Positions 45,896-54,011 of a stretch of DNA of 64,000 bases are shown here, piece by piece. Each line of letters starts with the position of its first letter. Position 1 is the stretch's first letter. Where the stretch lies: NCBI RefSeq assembly GCF_017068395.1, contig NZ_CP070619.1:6138001-6202000 (forward strand). Reading direction: 5' to 3'. The position numbers and the translations under genes were made by a program. Below the pieces are notes generated by a model. It was given only the letters and a program-made list of their open reading frames with translations, was not told the origin of the DNA and did not search any database. This DNA is from Rhodococcus pseudokoreensis (GTDB lineage: Bacteria > Actinomycetota > Actinomycetes > Mycobacteriales > Mycobacteriaceae).

Positions 45896-46903
45896 TCACG
45901 CCACCTCGTCCTCACCGCCGGCAGCGACTTTTCGCAGGCCACGGTAGGCACCTTCCGGCGTCTGCCGACCCGCGACCACCGCCTCGACCTCCGCGGCGAT
46001 GGGCATGTCCACGTTGTAGTCGCGGGCCAACTCCATCACGGTGGGCGCGGTCTTGACGCCCTCGGCCACCTGCCCCAGCTTGGCGACGGCCTCCTCGACG
46101 GTCATGCCGCGGGCAATGAATTCGCCCACCCGCCGGTTGCGGGAAGTCGGGGCCATACACGTGGCGATCAGGTCTCCGACCCCCGTGAGCCCGGCGAACG
46201 TCCGCGGGTTCGCGCCCATCGCCTCACCCAGCCGGGTCATCTCGGCCAGCCCGCGTGCCAGGACCATCGCGCGGGTGTTGTCGCCGACATCCAGTCCGTC
46301 TGCCATCCCCGACGCGATGGCCACGATGTTCTTCAGCACGCCGCCGAGTTCGCAGCCCAGCACATCGGTGTTCCGGTAGACGCGGAACACCGCCGACGCA
46401 AACAACGGCTGCAACGCGGTGGCGACCCGGACGTCCTGGGTGGCGACGACCGACGCCGCCGCAAGCCCGTCGACGATCTCCCGCGCAATGTTGGGGCCCG
46501 CGAGAAGCCCGACCGGATGCCCGGGCAAACACTCGGCGATCACCTCGGTGGGCCGCAAGCGTGTTCCCGGCTCCAGCCCTTTCGCCAGCGACAGCACCGG
46601 CACCCACGCCCGCACCTCGTTGGTGATCTGAGTGAGCGTGCTGCGGACCGCGTGCGACGGCACCCCGACCACGAGAACGTCGGCTTCCTGCGCCGCTTCC
46701 ACCAGGTCGGCCGTCGAACGCATGGAGTCGGGGAGGGCCCGCTCGCCGAGATAGCGGGAGTTGCGATGCTCGGTGTTGATCTCGTCCGCAGTATCCGAAC
46801 TCCGCGCCCACAGCAGGGTCGGCGTGTTGTGGGCGGCGAGACCGGCCACCGTCGTTCCCCACGAACCGGCGCCGAGCACGACGACGCGTACCGGCCGGGC
46901 CAT
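45896..46903 (-). CDS. gpsA: NAD(P)-dependent glycerol-3-phosphate dehydrogenase
   Basis: A 335-residue enzyme converting dihydroxyacetone phosphate to sn-glycerol 3-phosphate for phospholipid synthesis. The N-terminal cofactor loop [14 protein letters not shown], the [10 protein letters not shown] segment, the catalytic Lys region [18 protein letters not shown] and the signature [20 protein letters not shown] are all present, and the length is standard. It lies upstream of the NRPS in the same direction with 135 bases between them. Actinobacteria often carry two gpsA copies, so this may be the second one. The start at 46903 is fixed by the cofactor motif; the ribosome binding site is weak. 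Confidence 0.93.
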   Translation of the reverse strand: MARPVRVVVLGAGSWGTTVAGLAAHNTPTLLWARSSDTADEINTEHRNSRYLGERALPDSMRSTADLVEAAQEADVLVVGVPSHAVRSTLTQITNEVRAWVPVLSLAKGLEPGTRLRPTEVIAECLPGHPVGLLAGPNIAREIVDGLAAASVVATQDVRVATALQPLFASAVFRVYRNTDVLGCELGGVLKNIVAIASGMADGLDVGDNTRAMVLARGLAEMTRLGEAMGANPRTFAGLTGVGDLIATCMAPTSRNRRVGEFIARGMTVEEAVAKLGQVAEGVKTAPTVMELARDYNVDMPIAAEVEAVVAGRQTPEGAYRGLRKVAAGGEDEVA

Positions 46904-46978
46904 TACCGATCACTCATCGAGTTGATGCTGTCCATGGTCTCAAGCGTGGCATTTGTGAGGCGTTCACGAAGCTGATTC

Positions 46979-47008
46979 GGCAAGTCCCGGTGGCGGCTGC
47001 CACCGGGA
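46979..47008. repeat. 30-bp hairpin repeat, left copy
   Basis: Identical over 30 bases, and in the same orientation, to 49774-49803. The core is TCCCGGTGGC-GGCT-GCCACCGGGA, a 10-bp perfect stem with a 4-base loop, preceded by GGCAAG. It sits 16 bases after the stop of the helicase-like gene (minus strand), so it may serve as a T-run-less terminator. Together the two copies bracket the accessory islet. Confidence 0.8.
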
Positions 47009-47023
47009 GGTTGACGTCTTCGG

Positions 47024-48253
47024 TCAGGGGGTGTTCGGCCCGGGCAGCGTGTAGCCGAGTTTGTGTAGGGCCCTGCGGAACTTCGGTTCGTGTTCGAGGG
47101 GGACCGCGAGGTGGCGGTCGCCGATCGGACGGCACAGTGTGCGGAGTGCGCGGTCACGGGTGATGAGCGCAGCGAGTGCGGAATCGGTGCATTCGATCAC
47201 CCGGGCATGGCCGTGGTCGGTGAGCTGGCCGGCTCGGCGGGTGACGTCGTCGACGACGGTCCTCAGTGTGCCGGGCAGCTCATGGTCGGTGCGCCGGGCG
47301 AGGAAGGTGGTGAGGTCCTCGAGGTGGCGACCACCATCGATCGCGGACAGCAGGCTCGCGGCGGAGACCGTCCAGACCCGGTCCGCGGTGTGCTCCGCGT
47401 ATGCAGACAGCAGCAGCTGATCGGCGGGGGACAGGGTTCCGGTGACGACGATGTCGAGGTTGGGCAGGACTTTCAGAACCCGGGCTGGCGGGTTGTCGGC
47501 GGGCGGTTGATAGGTGTCGGTCAGGCCCAGCGTGTAGCAGCCCAGGGTGGTGAGCCGGATCGCCTGCAGTCCGTCATATCTGCTCAGCGCGTCCAGGTTG
47601 TCACCGCCCCAAATGTCGTGGAAGTCCGACCGTGCGCCGCTGGGGTGGCGGTAGTCGAGGTCGAGCAGCCCCAGTGTGCCGGCGTACAGCGCGCGCTCGC
47701 TGCGGGCGACGTTGGGGCTCATGCCTTTCCGCCGCATGGTCGTGAACAGCGAATCCATGCCGATCCACTCTCCGGGTGGGCAGCCGGCCAATGCCGCAGC
47801 GACGGTCTGTCGGCGGGTCCTGGCCGAGGTGAGGACATTGCGTGCGCGCTGACCCTTGATCTGCTCGATCCTGCTGAACTCGTCGATCACAGCGCGGGTG
47901 AGCCAGCGGCGCCACAGTTGGGAAATGACCTCGGCCGCCGGCCGACTCAGGGCGGTACGGCCCTTCGGGGTCAGCCGCAGGCGCCCGCCCTCGATTGTGG
48001 CGAGCCCACCGGCCTGGATGATCAGCGGCCACGCGAACGACGCGATCGGGTCGTCGGGGTAGAAGTCGCCGTGCGCGAGCTGTGAGCCCACGGCGGCGAC
48101 CGTCGCCGCGGAGGGGCGGTGGGTCTTCTCGCTGCACCGCAGTTCACCGGCCGCGCACAGCTGTAACACCGTGTGCAGATTCGTCATCGCCTCCTGCTCG
48201 GTCACTCGTATCCGGTGCTCCCCGGTCGGGAGCGCGGTGTCGCCGGTGTTCAC
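47024..48253 (-). CDS. Helicase-C-like (XPB/Ssl2-associated) domain protein, no motor domain
   Basis: A 409-residue protein. Its C-terminal half (ARVLKVLPNLDIVVTGTLSP, later HLEDLTTFLARRTDHELPGT and DHGHARVIECTDSALAALI) resembles the helicase_C_3/XPB-Ssl2-like domain of mycobacterial Rv0862c-type proteins, but there is no Walker motif. The N-terminal part (LRLTPKGRTAL) looks like a winged helix. I chose GTG 48253 with GTGAGGA upstream; ATG 48187 is the alternative. The small conserved gene upstream ends 14 bases before it, so they are probably co-transcribed. Function is unknown; a DNA-binding or regulatory role is the most I would infer. Confidence 0.6.
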   Translation of the reverse strand: MNTGDTALPTGEHRIRVTEQEAMTNLHTVLQLCAAGELRCSEKTHRPSAATVAAVGSQLAHGDFYPDDPIASFAWPLIIQAGGLATIEGGRLRLTPKGRTALSRPAAEVISQLWRRWLTRAVIDEFSRIEQIKGQRARNVLTSARTRRQTVAAALAGCPPGEWIGMDSLFTTMRRKGMSPNVARSERALYAGTLGLLDLDYRHPSGARSDFHDIWGGDNLDALSRYDGLQAIRLTTLGCYTLGLTDTYQPPADNPPARVLKVLPNLDIVVTGTLSPADQLLLSAYAEHTADRVWTVSAASLLSAIDGGRHLEDLTTFLARRTDHELPGTLRTVVDDVTRRAGQLTDHGHARVIECTDSALAALITRDRALRTLCRPIGDRHLAVPLEHEPKFRRALHKLGYTLPGPNTP

Positions 48254-48267
48254 GCTCGTGTCCTCAC

Positions 48268-48576
48268 CTATCTCCGCCAGTGGCGGTATGCCTCGATCCA
48301 CTCGGCACCGTCGGGTGGTGGTGCCGGCAACGGCAGGTCGAGGATTCGGATGCGCTGTCGCGACCGGCCGCGGGTACAGATCACAACGATGTGGTCGTCG
48401 GTCAGGTCGATGCCGGACACGGTGACCTGGGCACCGAGCACACGGGTGTGGAACGGCACGTCGAGGTGCTCGTCGAGCATGGTGTAGAAGCCGGTGACGC
48501 ACTCGCTGTCGTTGTAGCAGTCGACCGTGGCCTCCGCGACCATGGCCTCCAGCGCGCCGCGGTTGGGTGATCTCAC
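48268..48576 (-). CDS. Small conserved protein of unknown function
   Basis: A 102-residue acidic protein (CYNDSECVTGFYTMLDEHLDVP, then IDLTDDHIVVICTRGRSRQRI and a conserved-looking end GAEWIEAYRHWRR). I recall similar short actinobacterial proteins annotated loosely as calcium-binding; the sequence has no clear EF-hand, so I would not repeat that name as a function. GTG 48576 gives the most natural start; a longer frame to 48600 begins with a TTG. It lies directly upstream of the helicase-C-like gene and in the same direction. Confidence 0.55.
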   Translation of the reverse strand: MRSPNRGALEAMVAEATVDCYNDSECVTGFYTMLDEHLDVPFHTRVLGAQVTVSGIDLTDDHIVVICTRGRSRQRIRILDLPLPAPPPDGAEWIEAYRHWRR

Positions 48577-48684
48577 GGCGACGAGGATAGCCCGACGCAA
48601 CCCGGCGTCGGACCGGGTCCTCAGTCACAGCGGCGAGCATGGGTACGCGACGGCGTCCCTAGTCACGTCGAGTAGGCACGCAAC

Positions 48685-48948
48685 CTACCTGTATGCGTTT
48701 CTCCGGTGCCCGACGTGGATGACGATCACGATCAGCTCACGGTCTCGCACTTCATAGATGATGCGGTACGTCCCCACGCGTACGCGGTAGGTGTTGCTGT
48801 AGCCGACCATTGCCGTGCAGCTCGGTGGGCGCGGATTCTCTGCCAATAGCTCGATTGCGCCCTGGATTCGGCGCTGTTCCGTTCTTTGCAGTGACGCAAT
48901 GGTTTTCACTACCTTGCGCGGAACCTGCACACTGTAGCGTTCGCTCAC
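48685..48948 (-). CDS. relE: RelE/ParE-superfamily toxin
   Basis: An 87-residue basic protein of the RelE fold: YSVQVPRKVVKTIASLQRTE at the start, GYSNTYRVRVGTYRIIYEV in the core sheet and VIHVGHRRNAYR at the end, where the basic residues correspond to the mRNA-cleaving face of RelE proteins. Its ATG overlaps the antitoxin stop (ATGA), the usual arrangement of a type II toxin-antitoxin operon. The expected activity is ribosome-dependent mRNA cleavage, neutralised by the antitoxin. All recognisable core positions look intact, so I expect a functional toxin. Confidence 0.88.
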   Translation of the reverse strand: MSERYSVQVPRKVVKTIASLQRTEQRRIQGAIELLAENPRPPSCTAMVGYSNTYRVRVGTYRIIYEVRDRELIVIVIHVGHRRNAYR

Positions 48949-49220
48949 CCCAGGAGTCCGAGGTCACGCTTGACGTCTTCCCACGGGATCGGATCGGGGT
49001 CGGGATCGGAGTTGTGTTCCGCGATCGCCCGATAGTCCTCGGCATCCTCGGCGGCGTCGAGCAAGGCCTCGAATCGCTCAGGCGAGACCAGCACCGCGAC
49101 GACTCGGCCACGGTTCACGAGCTGGATTGCCTGCACGCTTGACAGCTCCGCAATGGTCGCCGATAGGTGATCACGCGCGTGCGTAACCGATACCTCGGCG
49201 GGGCGCTGTGCTGTAGTCAT
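48945..49220 (-). CDS. Phd/YefM-family antitoxin
   Basis: A 91-residue protein with the Phd/YefM N-terminal DNA-binding fold (AEVSVTHARDHLSATIAELS, then AIQLVNRGRVVAVLVSPERF) and an acidic, flexible C-terminal tail that should bind the toxin. It precedes and overlaps the RelE gene. A near-perfect palindrome eight bases before its start is the likely autoregulatory site. Length and order are standard for this family. Confidence 0.88.
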   Translation of the reverse strand: MTTAQRPAEVSVTHARDHLSATIAELSSVQAIQLVNRGRVVAVLVSPERFEALLDAAEDAEDYRAIAEHNSDPDPDPIPWEDVKRDLGLLG

Positions 49221-49228
49221 GCATCAAT

Positions 49229-49247
49229 CGTACGCCAACGGCGTACG
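49229..49247. promoter_or_regulatory. Palindromic operator of the toxin-antitoxin operon
   Basis: CGTACGCCAACGGCGTACG has perfect 8-bp arms around AAC and lies eight bases upstream of the antitoxin start. A further CGTAC occurs about 20 bases away. This is the expected place for binding by the Phd-type antitoxin and its toxin complex. The rest of the 156-base gap to the RES-like gene holds only a 28-codon open frame (49272-49358) that I cannot support as a gene. Confidence 0.6.
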
Positions 49248-49376
49248 TTGCCGTATCTTTGAGCCGTACGTAATGCTCCCCGGGGCCGACCGAGCCCACG
49301 TCGACGTGGCGGAGCGCTACGAGAAGACCATCGACGCGGAGAGGGCTTCGGCAACCTAGCCCGCTGGGAGGATTCG

Positions 49377-49742
49377 ATGCTCGAGTTCCCGCTTTTGCCG
49401 GGTTCGCGGCGCGCGCTGGGGGTGTTCGAGTTGCCTGATGACCTGCGAATCCTCGACCTGGATGATCCGGCGGAGTTGGTGCGCTCGGGACTGCGTCCGA
49501 CGCAGGTCGTGACCCGGAATCTGACGGTCACCCAGCGGTGGGGGCATCGGATCTGGTCGGAAACCGAACCCCACACGGGGGACCGGGCGTGGCAGGCGGT
49601 GGCATGGTGGTCGTATCACCGCCCGCGGTGGTCGGTGCTGGCGGGCTGGCTGCGCCCGGAGTTGGTGCGGGTCGAACCGCTCGCGCTCGATCACCCCGCG
49701 ATCGTCGATGCGGCGAAGGCCCTCCAGCGCATCGTGATGTAA
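49377..49742 (+). CDS. Short RES-domain-like protein, possibly truncated
   Basis: A 121-residue protein. The order LRILDLDDPAELVRSGL, TVTQRWGHRIWSE, and a Trp-rich core followed by LDHPAIVDAAKAL resembles the C-terminal part of RES-family NAD+-degrading toxins, which are usually 150-230 residues. The N-terminal part with the catalytic Arg/Tyr is not visible, and no Xre-type antitoxin gene is next to it. The ribosome binding site GGGAGG is good, so it may be expressed. I regard a decayed or divergent RES protein as likely but unproven. Confidence 0.5.
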   Translation: MLEFPLLPGSRRALGVFELPDDLRILDLDDPAELVRSGLRPTQVVTRNLTVTQRWGHRIWSETEPHTGDRAWQAVAWWSYHRPRWSVLAGWLRPELVRVEPLALDHPAIVDAAKALQRIVM

Positions 49743-49773
49743 CCGGCCAGTGCATCGTCGAGGTCGCTGACAT

Positions 49774-49803
49774 GGCAAGTCCCGGTGGCGGCTGCCACCG
49801 GGA
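49774..49803. repeat. 30-bp hairpin repeat, right copy
   Basis: Exact copy of 46979-47008 in the same orientation. Here the stem extends beyond the 10-bp core, because GGCA before and TGCC after it also pair, giving about 15 bp with one mismatch. It lies 29 bases after the MFS transporter stop (minus strand) and 31 after the RES-like stop (plus strand), so it could terminate both. Confidence 0.8.
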
Positions 49804-49831
49804 CCTGCCGAATGATGTGGACCGGCGAAAC

Positions 49832-51190
49832 CTAGACCTTGGCCGCTGCGGCGGCACTCTGCGCCGCGAGCTTCGCGAGTCCGGCCGGGTACATCCGCTT
49901 GCCGAGGAACAGGGCGACGATCGCCAGCACGTACACCAGCGGTGCCAGCTGCAGGGCGCCGAGCAGGCCGAGGCGGTCGGCGAGGATGCCGATGACGAAG
50001 GGGCCGGTGGCCAGGCCGAGGACGTTGTTGGTGACGGTCAGGCTGCCGAGGGCCGAGGCCCGCACCGATTGGTGGGTCAGACCGGCCACCATGGCGGCGG
50101 TGGGGCCGGACGAACCGGCGGCGAAGAAGGCGCCGATGCCCAGCAGAATCAGCTGGGATGCACCGGTTTCCAGCTGAAATGCGATTCCGAGCGAGGTCAG
50201 CGAGATCGTGCAGTAGATGATCGCGCTTGTCCACTTCATGGCCGCGGTGTTTCGGCCGACCCGGTCGGTGATCATGCCGCAGACGATCATGCCGATGGCG
50301 ATCAGCAATACGAACGCCGACGCGACCGCCCCCGCCTTGTCCGGGGCCATGCCGTAGTAGCGGTTGAAGAAGCTGGGGGCCCAGGCGAGCAGCACGGCCG
50401 CGTTGAACATCTGCAGTCCGCCGCCGAGGTATGCGCACCACACGGTCGGGTTGGTGAACAGTGTCGACACCGGGACGCGGATCGCGGGTTCGTCGGGGCG
50501 GGCGGCTTCGGCGGTGTCGTCGGTGGCGGCGTGCTCGGCCAGGCGGCGTTCGGTGACGACCGTGCGGAACGTCAGGACCAGGATAAGTCCGAGGACCGCC
50601 ATCGCGGCAAACGACCAGCGCCAGCTCAGGTGCACGGCGATGACGGCGCCGAGCGAGACTCCGACGACCGAGCCGAAGGAACCACCGGCCATGAACGCGC
50701 CGCTGAGCGTGGAGTGGACGCGTGGCGCGAAGACGCTGAGAACCACGGCGATTCCGACACTTCCGTACGCGGCCTCGCCGACACCGACCAGGAAGCGCGC
50801 GGCGAGCATCTGCTCGTAGCTGGAGGCGATCGCGCACAGCAGGGTCGCGACACTCCACAGCGTGGCCATCAGCACCAGGGACTTGACGCGCCCCCAGCGG
50901 TCGGCCAGCAGGGACAGCGGGAGGGTGAGCAGCCCGACCATCAGCGCGACGATGCTGGTGAGGGATGCGAGCTGGGAATCCGTCAGCGCCCAGTCGGCCT
51001 TCAGGAACGGGAAGACCGCACTGAGAACCTGGCGGGACATGTAGTCGGACAGCAGCAATGCGAACGCGAGGGCGAAAACGAGCCAGGGGTAGAGCGAGGA
51101 GCGTCGGGTGCGGCGGTCGGCGGTCGGCACGGAACTCGACAAGTCGGCGACTGCGATCTCGAGTTCGGACGTGGTGGGATTCGGTCCCAT
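49832..51190 (-). CDS. MFS transporter
   Basis: A 452-residue, twelve-helix major facilitator protein with the loop-2 motif LADRWGRVKSL and a second copy TDRVGRNTAA. The opening LLLSDYMSRQVLSAVFPFLK is of the type seen in anion:cation symporters and related sugar-acid/aromatic-acid permeases. CAGGAG before ATG 51190 fixes the start. It is the last gene in the direction AraC - carboxymuconolactone decarboxylase-like - transporter, so it probably imports the substrate of that cluster. No closer substrate can be given. Confidence 0.85.
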   Translation of the reverse strand: MGPNPTTSELEIAVADLSSSVPTADRRTRRSSLYPWLVFALAFALLLSDYMSRQVLSAVFPFLKADWALTDSQLASLTSIVALMVGLLTLPLSLLADRWGRVKSLVLMATLWSVATLLCAIASSYEQMLAARFLVGVGEAAYGSVGIAVVLSVFAPRVHSTLSGAFMAGGSFGSVVGVSLGAVIAVHLSWRWSFAAMAVLGLILVLTFRTVVTERRLAEHAATDDTAEAARPDEPAIRVPVSTLFTNPTVWCAYLGGGLQMFNAAVLLAWAPSFFNRYYGMAPDKAGAVASAFVLLIAIGMIVCGMITDRVGRNTAAMKWTSAIIYCTISLTSLGIAFQLETGASQLILLGIGAFFAAGSSGPTAAMVAGLTHQSVRASALGSLTVTNNVLGLATGPFVIGILADRLGLLGALQLAPLVYVLAIVALFLGKRMYPAGLAKLAAQSAAAAAKV

Positions 51191-51240
51191 GGATGCTCCT
51201 GAGGGTGCGGATGGAGAGGAAGAGAGTGGGGGAGCGGCGT

Positions 51241-51627
51241 TCAGTGTGCCGGGCGCCGGGACTCGTACGCGTCGAGTTCCTCCGCGAGGATCGGCACGCC
51301 GAGATTGCAGGCGTGGATTCCGAGGACGCTGACCATCTCGAGGACGGTGAGGATCTCCTCCTTGGACACACCGAGTTCGAGTGCGGCCCGGATGTGCCTG
51401 CGCACTCCCGGCGCGTACAGGTGGGTGGCGGCGGCATCGATGGCAATGCTGAGCAGTTCGACGAACTCGGGCGTGAACACCCCACGCTGCACGGGAGTGG
51501 CGTTCATGGCCATGAACTGCTCGGTCCATTCCGGATCCCACTGGGACAAGGTGTCCCACAGGGGATTCCAGCTCCCCGCACTCTTCATTCGGTCGAGTGT
51601 CGGGGTGGGTATCGGCTCAGCGGTCAT
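51241..51627 (-). CDS. Carboxymuconolactone decarboxylase/AhpD-family protein
   Basis: A 128-residue helical protein of the CMD family (FVELLSIAIDAAATHLYAPG, then VSKEEILTVLEMVSVLGIHA). It has one cysteine in the active helix rather than the CxxC of AhpD, so a peroxidase-type thiol cycle is unlikely and a decarboxylase-like or unknown role is more probable. ATG 51627 is chosen from homology; a GTG at 51642 would add five residues. It lies 50 bases upstream of the MFS transporter and is likely co-transcribed with it. Confidence 0.8.
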   Translation of the reverse strand: MTAEPIPTPTLDRMKSAGSWNPLWDTLSQWDPEWTEQFMAMNATPVQRGVFTPEFVELLSIAIDAAATHLYAPGVRRHIRAALELGVSKEEILTVLEMVSVLGIHACNLGVPILAEELDAYESRRPAH

Positions 51628-51775
51628 GGCGGCTCGTTTCACGGAGAACGAATCGGGTGTGATGCGGGCTACGGCCCGACCCGATAGTGGCCTGCATCAC
51701 GCTACGTGGCCCGTGAGCCGATTAGTTGCCCCTACGGGACGGAATTCTTTGCATTTCGGGACATCAGTCGCACAC

Positions 51776-52780
51776 CTATCCCGAGGTCTGTTTGCGCCAC
51801 TCGCGAGGGCTCATGCCGAACTGCTGATGGAACCACCGGGAGAAGCTGCTCGGCGTCGAGAAGGCGAGCATCTCGGAGATTTCCGTCAACGAGTAACGCC
51901 GGCCGGTGACCATGCGTTTCGCGAGTTCGGCGCGGGTGGAGTCGAGGACCGAGGTGAAGGTCTCTCCCGATTTCGCAAGGTGTCGATGCACCGTCCGGCG
52001 ATCGACGCCGAGGCTGCGGGCGACCTGCTCGATCGAGCAGCGCCCGCTCGGCAGCAGCAGTTCGACGAGTTCGCGCACGCGATTGGTGAGGGTCGGCTCC
52101 TCCGGCGTGGTGAGCGTGTCGAGGACCTGTTGCGCATAGGACCGCAGCAGCGGGTCGGACAATCTGTTCGGCTCGTCCAGATCTCCTGTGTAGACCAGGA
52201 TTCCGGAATACTCGCCGTCGAAGTGGAGTGGCGCGCCGAAGAACTGCCGGTGTGTGGAGTCGTCGGCCGGGCGTCCGTGTTCGAAGCTGACGGACACCGG
52301 ATGCCACCGCTCGCCCAGCAGGTGCCGCAACAGTTGGTGGGTCACCGCGACCGCCAGTTCGACGGACTGCCGGACCGGCACGGGTTCGCCGGGGTCGAAG
52401 CGGATTCGTATCGTCGCCAGGCCGTCGCGCTCGGACAGTCGAATGTGCAGTGCCTCGTTGTACGTGTGCTGGAAGCGGATCAGCATTCGCAGTGCGCTTC
52501 GCGCGTCGGGCTCGTCCCGGATGCCGACGCTCAGTGGGCCGAGGGTGGACAGGCGCCGCCGCTCGGCCAGCTTCAGCGCGAAGTCCTGGCGACCCGACGC
52601 CGCCGCGGACAACTCCAGGAGACGGGCGACCGACGCCGCGGGCACCCAGCGGTCCTGCAGGTCCAGCCCGGCGGGGTCGAGTCCGACGCTCGTCAGCAGC
52701 GTCACCGGGTCGAGCGAGAGTGTGCGGCCCAGTTCGACGAAGCCAGTCAGCGCGGCATACCGGGCGAGGGGCTTGGCCAT
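51776..52780 (-). CDS. AraC-family transcriptional regulator with N-terminal sensor domain
   Basis: A 334-residue regulator. Residues 1-200 form an arabinose_bd/OruR-type sensor domain (FVELGRTLSLDPVTLLTSVG); residues ~235-330 contain two helix-turn-helices (CSIEQVARSLGVDRRTVHRH and YSLTEISEMLAFSTPSSFSR) and end with FGMSPREWRKQ, the AraC signature. AAGGTGA upstream supports ATG 52780. It is divergent from the beta-keto acid cleavage enzyme gene and precedes the CMD and transporter genes, so it probably activates both sides. The 160-base gap contains TCAGCTGA with partly symmetric flanks, a possible binding site. Confidence 0.88.
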   Translation of the reverse strand: MAKPLARYAALTGFVELGRTLSLDPVTLLTSVGLDPAGLDLQDRWVPAASVARLLELSAAASGRQDFALKLAERRRLSTLGPLSVGIRDEPDARSALRMLIRFQHTYNEALHIRLSERDGLATIRIRFDPGEPVPVRQSVELAVAVTHQLLRHLLGERWHPVSVSFEHGRPADDSTHRQFFGAPLHFDGEYSGILVYTGDLDEPNRLSDPLLRSYAQQVLDTLTTPEEPTLTNRVRELVELLLPSGRCSIEQVARSLGVDRRTVHRHLAKSGETFTSVLDSTRAELAKRMVTGRRYSLTEISEMLAFSTPSSFSRWFHQQFGMSPREWRKQTSG

Positions 52781-52940
52781 TCGCGTCACCTTTCGTCGCA
52801 TGCGTCCCGCTCGGCCGAGGTGTCCCGAACAGGAAACAAATATGTCCCGTCAGGGTAAGTATGGACCCCATCCCGTGGCTACCGTTGTGTCAGCTGAGTC
52901 ACAGTCCCGCCGTCCGCAACCTTTCGAACGGAGAACATCC

Positions 52941-53993
52941 ATGCATTTCCACGACGACGCCCTCTTCCCCGAAACTCAGGAGAAGCTGGTCATCACGTGT
53001 GCCCCGTACGGTCCGGAGTGGGAGCCGGACGACTTCCGCGAGGACCTGCCGCTGACGATGGACGAGCACGTCCAGAAGGCGGTCGACTGCTACGAGGCCG
53101 GCGCCACCGTGCTGCACATCCACGTCCGTGAACTCGACGGCAAGGGCTCCAAGCGGCTGTCGAAGTTCAACGAACTGCTCGCCGGACTGCGCCAGGCGGT
53201 GCCGGACATGATCTTGCAGGTCGGCGGTTCCATCTCCTTCGCCCCCGAGGGTGAGGGGTCGGACGCGAAGTGGCTCTCCGACGACACCCGGCACATGCTC
53301 GCCGACCTCGATCCGGCACCGGATCAGGTGACGATCGCGATCAACACCTCGCAGATGAACATCATGGAGTTGATGACCGCCGACGACATCGCGGGCACGT
53401 CGATGCAGCGCCCCGAGCTGGCGGAGGCGTACCGGGAGATGACGGTCCCGGCCGGTCCGGCGTGGGTGGAGGAGCACCTGCGGCGGCTGCAGGCGGCGGG
53501 GATCCAGCCGCACTTCCAGCTGTCGAGCATCCCGCAGCTCGAGACCGTCGAGCGGCTGATCCGCCGTGGGGTGTATACCGGTCCGCTGAACCTGACGTGG
53601 GTGGGGATCGGCGGCGGCTTCGACGGCCCGAACCCGTACAACATCATGAACTTCGTCCAGCGGGTCCCGGACGGTGCGTGCCTGACCCTCGAGACCCTGA
53701 TGCGCAGTGTGTTGCCGGTGAACGCGATGGCGATCGCGATGGGCCTGCACCCGCGCTGCGGGAACGAGGACACGATCTGGGGTCGCAAGGGCGAGAAGAT
53801 GACGTCGGTCGCGCAGGTCGAGCAGCTGGTCCGGGTGGCCGGGGAGCTGGGCCGGGAGGTGGCCACCGGTAAGGAGGCCCGCGACATCTACCGGATCGGT
53901 CAGACCTACGCCGATGCCGACGAGACCCTCGCCCGGCTCGGGTACGCCCCGAACCGCCGTCCCGGCCAGGTGGGCTTCACCCAGCACGCCTGA
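52941..53993 (+). CDS. Beta-keto acid cleavage enzyme (BKACE, DUF849)
   Basis: A 350-residue zinc-dependent TIM-barrel protein. The metal-binding HIHVRE (His59 and His61) after LVITCAPYG, and the QVGGSISF and PLNLTWVGIGGGFDGPNPY segments, are typical of the family that includes 3-keto-5-aminohexanoate cleavage enzyme and dehydrocarnitine cleavage enzyme. These condense a beta-keto acid with acetyl-CoA to give acetoacetate and a new acyl-CoA. GGAG seven bases before ATG 52941 fixes the start. With the divergent AraC gene, CMD protein and transporter it forms a catabolic cluster for an unidentified beta-keto acid precursor. Confidence 0.87.
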   Translation: MHFHDDALFPETQEKLVITCAPYGPEWEPDDFREDLPLTMDEHVQKAVDCYEAGATVLHIHVRELDGKGSKRLSKFNELLAGLRQAVPDMILQVGGSISFAPEGEGSDAKWLSDDTRHMLADLDPAPDQVTIAINTSQMNIMELMTADDIAGTSMQRPELAEAYREMTVPAGPAWVEEHLRRLQAAGIQPHFQLSSIPQLETVERLIRRGVYTGPLNLTWVGIGGGFDGPNPYNIMNFVQRVPDGACLTLETLMRSVLPVNAMAIAMGLHPRCGNEDTIWGRKGEKMTSVAQVEQLVRVAGELGREVATGKEARDIYRIGQTYADADETLARLGYAPNRRPGQVGFTQHA

Positions 53994-54011
53994 CCGGCGC
54001 GGGATGTCCCG

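Noticed and set aside
48268..48576. Calcium-binding function for the small conserved protein
   Set aside because: No EF-hand or other calcium motif is visible; the name seems to be inherited from loose annotation.
49272..49358. 28-codon open frame before the RES-like gene, as a possible antitoxin remnant
   Set aside because: Too short, with no recognisable similarity and no convincing ribosome binding site.
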